Translations under genes and position numbers: made by a program | DNA from: Pseudodonghicola flavimaris | GTDB lineage: Bacteria; Pseudomonadota; Alphaproteobacteria; Rhodobacterales; Rhodobacteraceae | Direction of reading: 5' to 3' | DNA: 64,000 bases | Assembly (NCBI RefSeq): GCF_030164425.1 | Contig: NZ_JASNJD010000021.1 | Span: 1-64,000 of the forward strand | The notes under the pieces: model-generated | The model's input: the letters and a program-made list of their open reading frames with translations, nothing else | Databases searched by the model: none | What the model was told of the DNA's origin: nothing | In this document: positions 61,067-64,000 of the stretch, one piece after another | How positions within the stretch are numbered: position 1 is the stretch's first letter | Layout of the letters: each line of letters begins with the position of its first letter

Positions 61067-61939
61067 ATGTCATATGGCCGCTTTTTCGCGATGATCGCCA
61101 CATCTACCGTCGTCATGTTCGGTCTGATGTATCTCAATACCTACCTCTGGACGCATGTGTTCTGGTCGGAAACGCGGGCCTACATGGCTCTCCTGATGGG
61201 TGCCACCATGGCGATCATCATGCTGGGCTTCATGCTGTCGATGTATTCCAGCAAGATGGCTAACGCCGCCATCTTCATCGGTGCCGCTGTGGTCTTTGCC
61301 GCCTCCCTTTGGCTGGTCCGCAGCCAGGTGACGGTGGGCGACACCAGCTACATGCGGGCAATGATCCCGCACCACTCGATCGCGATCATGACCTCCAGCC
61401 GCGCCGATATCTCGGACCCGCGCGTGCGCAAGCTGGCGGATGAGATCATCTATGCGCAGGACAAGGAAATCGCCGAGATGCGTTATCTGGTGAACGATAT
61501 CGACGCCAACGGTGACAGTCCGGCACAGTCAGAAAGCGGACCGGCGCAGATCGTGAGCCTCGACGAGGCGCTATCAACCCCGGAAGTCGCCATTCTCGAC
61601 CTCGAATTTCTTACTTCGGAGGACATTGCTCAGATGTTTCCCGGCGGCCCCGCGTGCACGTTCACCTACACCACCACAAGCAGGCCTGCGCTGGCGGTGG
61701 GCCGCATCGACGGTGGGAGTGTAGCTCTCGCCAAGATCAGCGGCGATCTGGTGCGGCTGGAGGCTGGCGACGCCGGAAGCACTTGGGGCACGGAGGGCAT
61801 GACAGTGGCGTTGAGCGCGCCGAGCGGAACCGGCACATTGGACGCAAATAGTGGCGAAATGCAGGACGCCGATCTCGTTCTCGAACTTGGGTCCGGTCTG
61901 CGTGCAGGGTATCGCGGATATTACGGTTGCGGTGCCTGA
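61067..61939 (+). CDS. membrane protein with DUF305 domain (second copy)
   Basis: A 290-residue paralogue of 26829-27653: the same three N-terminal spans, MIPHHSIAIMTSSRA with His102-His103, MRYLVNDI, and a C-terminal extension with two Cys (GPACTFTYT and YYGCGA). The first 150 residues are far more alike than the rest, suggesting different constraint on the two parts. AGAGAGGACAACTTC precedes the ATG. Confidence 0.83.
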   Translation: MSYGRFFAMIATSTVVMFGLMYLNTYLWTHVFWSETRAYMALLMGATMAIIMLGFMLSMYSSKMANAAIFIGAAVVFAASLWLVRSQVTVGDTSYMRAMIPHHSIAIMTSSRADISDPRVRKLADEIIYAQDKEIAEMRYLVNDIDANGDSPAQSESGPAQIVSLDEALSTPEVAILDLEFLTSEDIAQMFPGGPACTFTYTTTSRPALAVGRIDGGSVALAKISGDLVRLEAGDAGSTWGTEGMTVALSAPSGTGTLDANSGEMQDADLVLELGSGLRAGYRGYYGCGA

Positions 61940-61961
61940 ACCAGAAACTGGAGGAAACACC

Positions 61962-62726
61962 ATGCCGAAAGACGCATCGAAATCAGCCCAACTCTACCGG
62001 ATGGTCATGCAGGATCATCTTTGCCCTTATGGTCTCAAGTCCAAAGACCTGCTCGAACGGGAAGGGTACGAGGTCGAGGATCATCACCTGACGACACGTG
62101 AGGAAACCGATGCCTTCATGGAAAAGCACGGGGTCGAGACCACGCCGCAGACCTGGATCGGCGACAAGCGGATTGGCGGCTACGACGATCTGCGGGTCCA
62201 TTTCGGCCTCGACGCGCCGGAAAGCGAGCGCTCGGACACCTCCTATCAGCCGGTGATCGCGATCTTTGCCATCGCGTTTCTGATGGCGCTCGGCCTGTCG
62301 TGGTACAGCTTTGGAACCATCCTCAGCCTGCGTGCGCTGGAATGGTTCATCTCGATCTCGATGTGCTTGCTTGCAGTGCAGAAACTTCAGGACGTCGAAA
62401 GCTTTTCGACCATGTTCCTGAATTACGACCTGCTGGCGCGCCGCTGGGTGCGCTACGGCTATCTTTATCCCTTCGGAGAGGCCTTCGCCGGCATCCTTAT
62501 GGTCGCCGGGGCGCTCACCTGGCTTTCGGCTCCCGTGGCCCTCTTCATCGGAACGGTCGGTGCAGTTTCGGTCTTCAAGGCGGTCTATATCGACAAGCGC
62601 GAGTTGAAATGCGCCTGCGTCGGGGGGGACAGCAACGTGCCACTAGGGTTCGTCTCGCTCACCGAGAACCTGATGATGATGATCATGGGTATCTGGATGC
62701 CGATCCGGGTCTACCTGATCGGCTGA
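61962..62726 (+). CDS. glutaredoxin-MauE fusion protein (second copy)
   Basis: A 254-residue paralogue of 27665-28426, with CPYGLKSKDLLER (Cys21), TTPQTWIGD, four or five membrane spans, and KCACVGGDSNVPLGFVS near the end. GGAGGAAACACC precedes the ATG. It follows its DUF305 partner by 22 bases, as in the first copy. Confidence 0.83.
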   Translation: MPKDASKSAQLYRMVMQDHLCPYGLKSKDLLEREGYEVEDHHLTTREETDAFMEKHGVETTPQTWIGDKRIGGYDDLRVHFGLDAPESERSDTSYQPVIAIFAIAFLMALGLSWYSFGTILSLRALEWFISISMCLLAVQKLQDVESFSTMFLNYDLLARRWVRYGYLYPFGEAFAGILMVAGALTWLSAPVALFIGTVGAVSVFKAVYIDKRELKCACVGGDSNVPLGFVSLTENLMMMIMGIWMPIRVYLIG

Positions 62727-62829
62727 CGGCCCCGCGACCTCTATAGGGGCGCGGCGTGTACGACCTTTTTGAGTGGGGGAGATGATCCCCACTTATCAGC
62801 CATCACGCCAAGAGCTGGTTCGAGGTTCG

Positions 62830-63570
62830 TCAGCCGATCGTCGCGAGAAAGGGAAACGTCCCCAGCAGCCAATAGGCAAACCGTGACAGTTGCCCGGTCA
62901 TGATGGCAACTCCCATGATGATCATGGCAACACCCGCGCCCTTGTAGAGCCAGCGACCGGCCTTGCCGATCTGCCTTACCCGCGCGGCGATGGCGTCGGT
63001 GAACAGCGCAGCCAGCAGGAAAGGCACCCCCAGACCAGCGGAATAGATCGACAGCAGCCAGATGCCGTCCGACATGCCGCCGGAGGTCGAACTGAGTGTC
63101 AGGATCGCGCCGAGGATCGGTCCGATGCAAGGTGTCCAGCCAAAGGCGAAGGCCAGTCCCAGCACGTAGGCCCCAAACGGGCGACCGCCGGGAATGTCGA
63201 GATTGAAACGGGTATCGCGCGAGAACGCATTGAGACGAAAGACACCCAGCATGACCAGTCCGAACAGAATGATGATCGCGCCGCCGAGATAGTTCAGCTC
63301 GGTGCGCCATGTCAGCAGCAGGGATCCGAGCGCGCTGGCCCCGGCCCCGAGGGCGACGAAGACCGTCGAAAAGCCCAAGACAAAGCAGGCACTCAACCCG
63401 AGCGCCCCGGCGCGCGCCCGCAAGCCGACCGACCGCGTCATGCGCAAATCCGGCTGCCCTGCGATGTACGAGACATAGCCCGGCACAAGCGGCAGGACGC
63501 AAGGCGACAGGAACGAAATGGCCCCCGCCAGAAAGGCCGCGAAGATGCCGATGCCGGAGATGTCCATCAC
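62830..63570 (-). CDS. ccdA: CcdA-type thiol-disulfide transporter
   Basis: A 246-residue protein with six spans and the two conserved cysteines: LSPCVLPLVPGY (Cys24) and FGWTPCIGPILGA near residue 145. CcdA brings reducing power across the membrane for cytochrome c and copper-protein maturation, which suits the cytochromes and cupredoxins in the window. It overlaps the next gene by four bases. Confidence 0.9.
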   Translation of the reverse strand: MMDISGIGIFAAFLAGAISFLSPCVLPLVPGYVSYIAGQPDLRMTRSVGLRARAGALGLSACFVLGFSTVFVALGAGASALGSLLLTWRTELNYLGGAIIILFGLVMLGVFRLNAFSRDTRFNLDIPGGRPFGAYVLGLAFAFGWTPCIGPILGAILTLSSTSGGMSDGIWLLSIYSAGLGVPFLLAALFTDAIAARVRQIGKAGRWLYKGAGVAMIIMGVAIMTGQLSRFAYWLLGTFPFLATIG

Positions 63571-64000
63571 GCGTCACGCTCGGTGCTGAAGGGCCACACG
63601 GCCCACCAGAACGCGACCAGCGGGACCACGATCCATTGCAACACAGGTGACAGGCCCGCATCGAGGACCGGAATGATTGGCATCAGGTCCGAATAGGCCC
63701 AGGCGGCGCGGATCACGATGTTGAGCCATTCGCTGAACAGCGTGTATCCGAGCCCGAACACCACCGTCAGGACGGTCACAGACCGCCGCGTCGAGGCGAC
63801 CAGGGGCCAGCCCCAGCCCGACAGCATGAGGGCAAGCATCAGCGCGCTCATGGCGATCAGGATATCACCACCCGTGCAATGGACGGCTGCGAAGACAATC
63901 TCACCCCAGGTGCCCTCGTTCCATATCGTGTAGAGCGGCATATGCGCGAACTCCCAGATCAAGTTGGCCGGGATGATCACCGCAAAATACCGACGCAGAG
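63567..64000 (-). CDS. membrane protein, partial (5' end outside window)
   Basis: The frame stays open through the right edge, so the start lies beyond 64000. At least 143 residues are visible, with four hydrophobic spans, HCTGGDILIAMSALMLAL, LGYTLFSEWLNI and LQWIVVPLVAFWW. It resembles small unnamed membrane proteins found beside ccdA in copper islands. It overlaps ccdA by four bases. A GTG at 63980 is an internal possible start but lacks support. Confidence 0.7.
   Translation of the reverse strand, partial: LRRYFAVIIPANLIWEFAHMPLYTIWNEGTWGEIVFAAVHCTGGDILIAMSALMLALMLSGWGWPLVASTRRSVTVLTVVFGLGYTLFSEWLNIVIRAAWAYSDLMPIIPVLDAGLSPVLQWIVVPLVAFWWAVWPFSTERDA

Overview
The window looks like part of a conjugative plasmid from an alphaproteobacterium of the Rhodobacterales (Roseobacter/Paracoccus type). 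This rests on the RepC-type initiator, the VirB/VirD4 transfer genes, the ParB/DUF3768/strawberry-notch module common on plasmids of that order, a perfect FNR-type box, and copper genes resembling the cutF-cutO arrangement of Rhodobacter capsulatus. No chromosomal housekeeping genes, rRNA or tRNA genes were seen. The sequence is GC-rich, with more AT-rich patches near 5.6-6.4, 16.6-17.7, 49.4-53 and 57.4-57.9 kb that coincide with mobile or recently acquired DNA.

Layout. 0-6 kb: an accessory and defence-like patch with a C-terminally truncated OLD-type ATPase, a beta-family protein overlapping an HTH/ImmA-type metallopeptidase, a hipBA toxin-antitoxin pair and a small WGR-domain protein. 6.4-16.5 kb: plasmid backbone with an ArdC remnant, DUF3768 protein, large ParB-like protein, two small unknowns, a giant methyltransferase/helicase (strawberry-notch type), a MobC-like protein and a relaxase. 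16.5-32.9 kb: the first copper island. It holds an IS remnant, an FNR box, an EF-hand/Met-rich protein, a P-type ATPase, DUF2933, methyltransferase and DUF302 proteins, a permease, a cytochrome c/multicopper oxidase/cytochrome c cluster, a DUF305 plus glutaredoxin-MauE pair, and copABCD on the opposite strand. 32.9-46.5 kb: a complete minus-strand conjugation operon, virB1 to virB11 with eexN, traG/virD4 and an LPD7-domain gene. 46.8-49.4 kb: a secreted unknown, a stand-alone RepC and another secreted unknown. 49.4-64 kb: an IS5-type element and the second copper island. That island holds a truncated BNR-type gene, cytochrome c, an ATPase-less ABC membrane domain, two cupredoxins (one fused to CusF), a multicopper oxidase, a TolC-like protein, CopZ, a second Cu ATPase, CueR, a second DUF305 plus glutaredoxin-MauE pair and CcdA.

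How the parts work together. Cytoplasmic Cu(I) would be exported by two P1B ATPases under CueR control, with matching promoters found at copZ, copA and the copABCD leader. Periplasmic copper would be oxidised or bound by three multicopper oxidases, CopC, CusF and cupredoxins. Cytochromes c could take electrons, and CcdA and the Grx-MauE proteins could supply thiol chemistry. The most interesting pattern is that four separate copper modules each begin with a small secreted Cys/His-rich protein ending in a Pro-Pro motif and followed by an inverted repeat. These look like CutF/CopL-type copper-sensing leader peptides used four times on one replicon. The copper islands split the relaxase from its transfer apparatus, so resistance appears to have been inserted into a mobile backbone.
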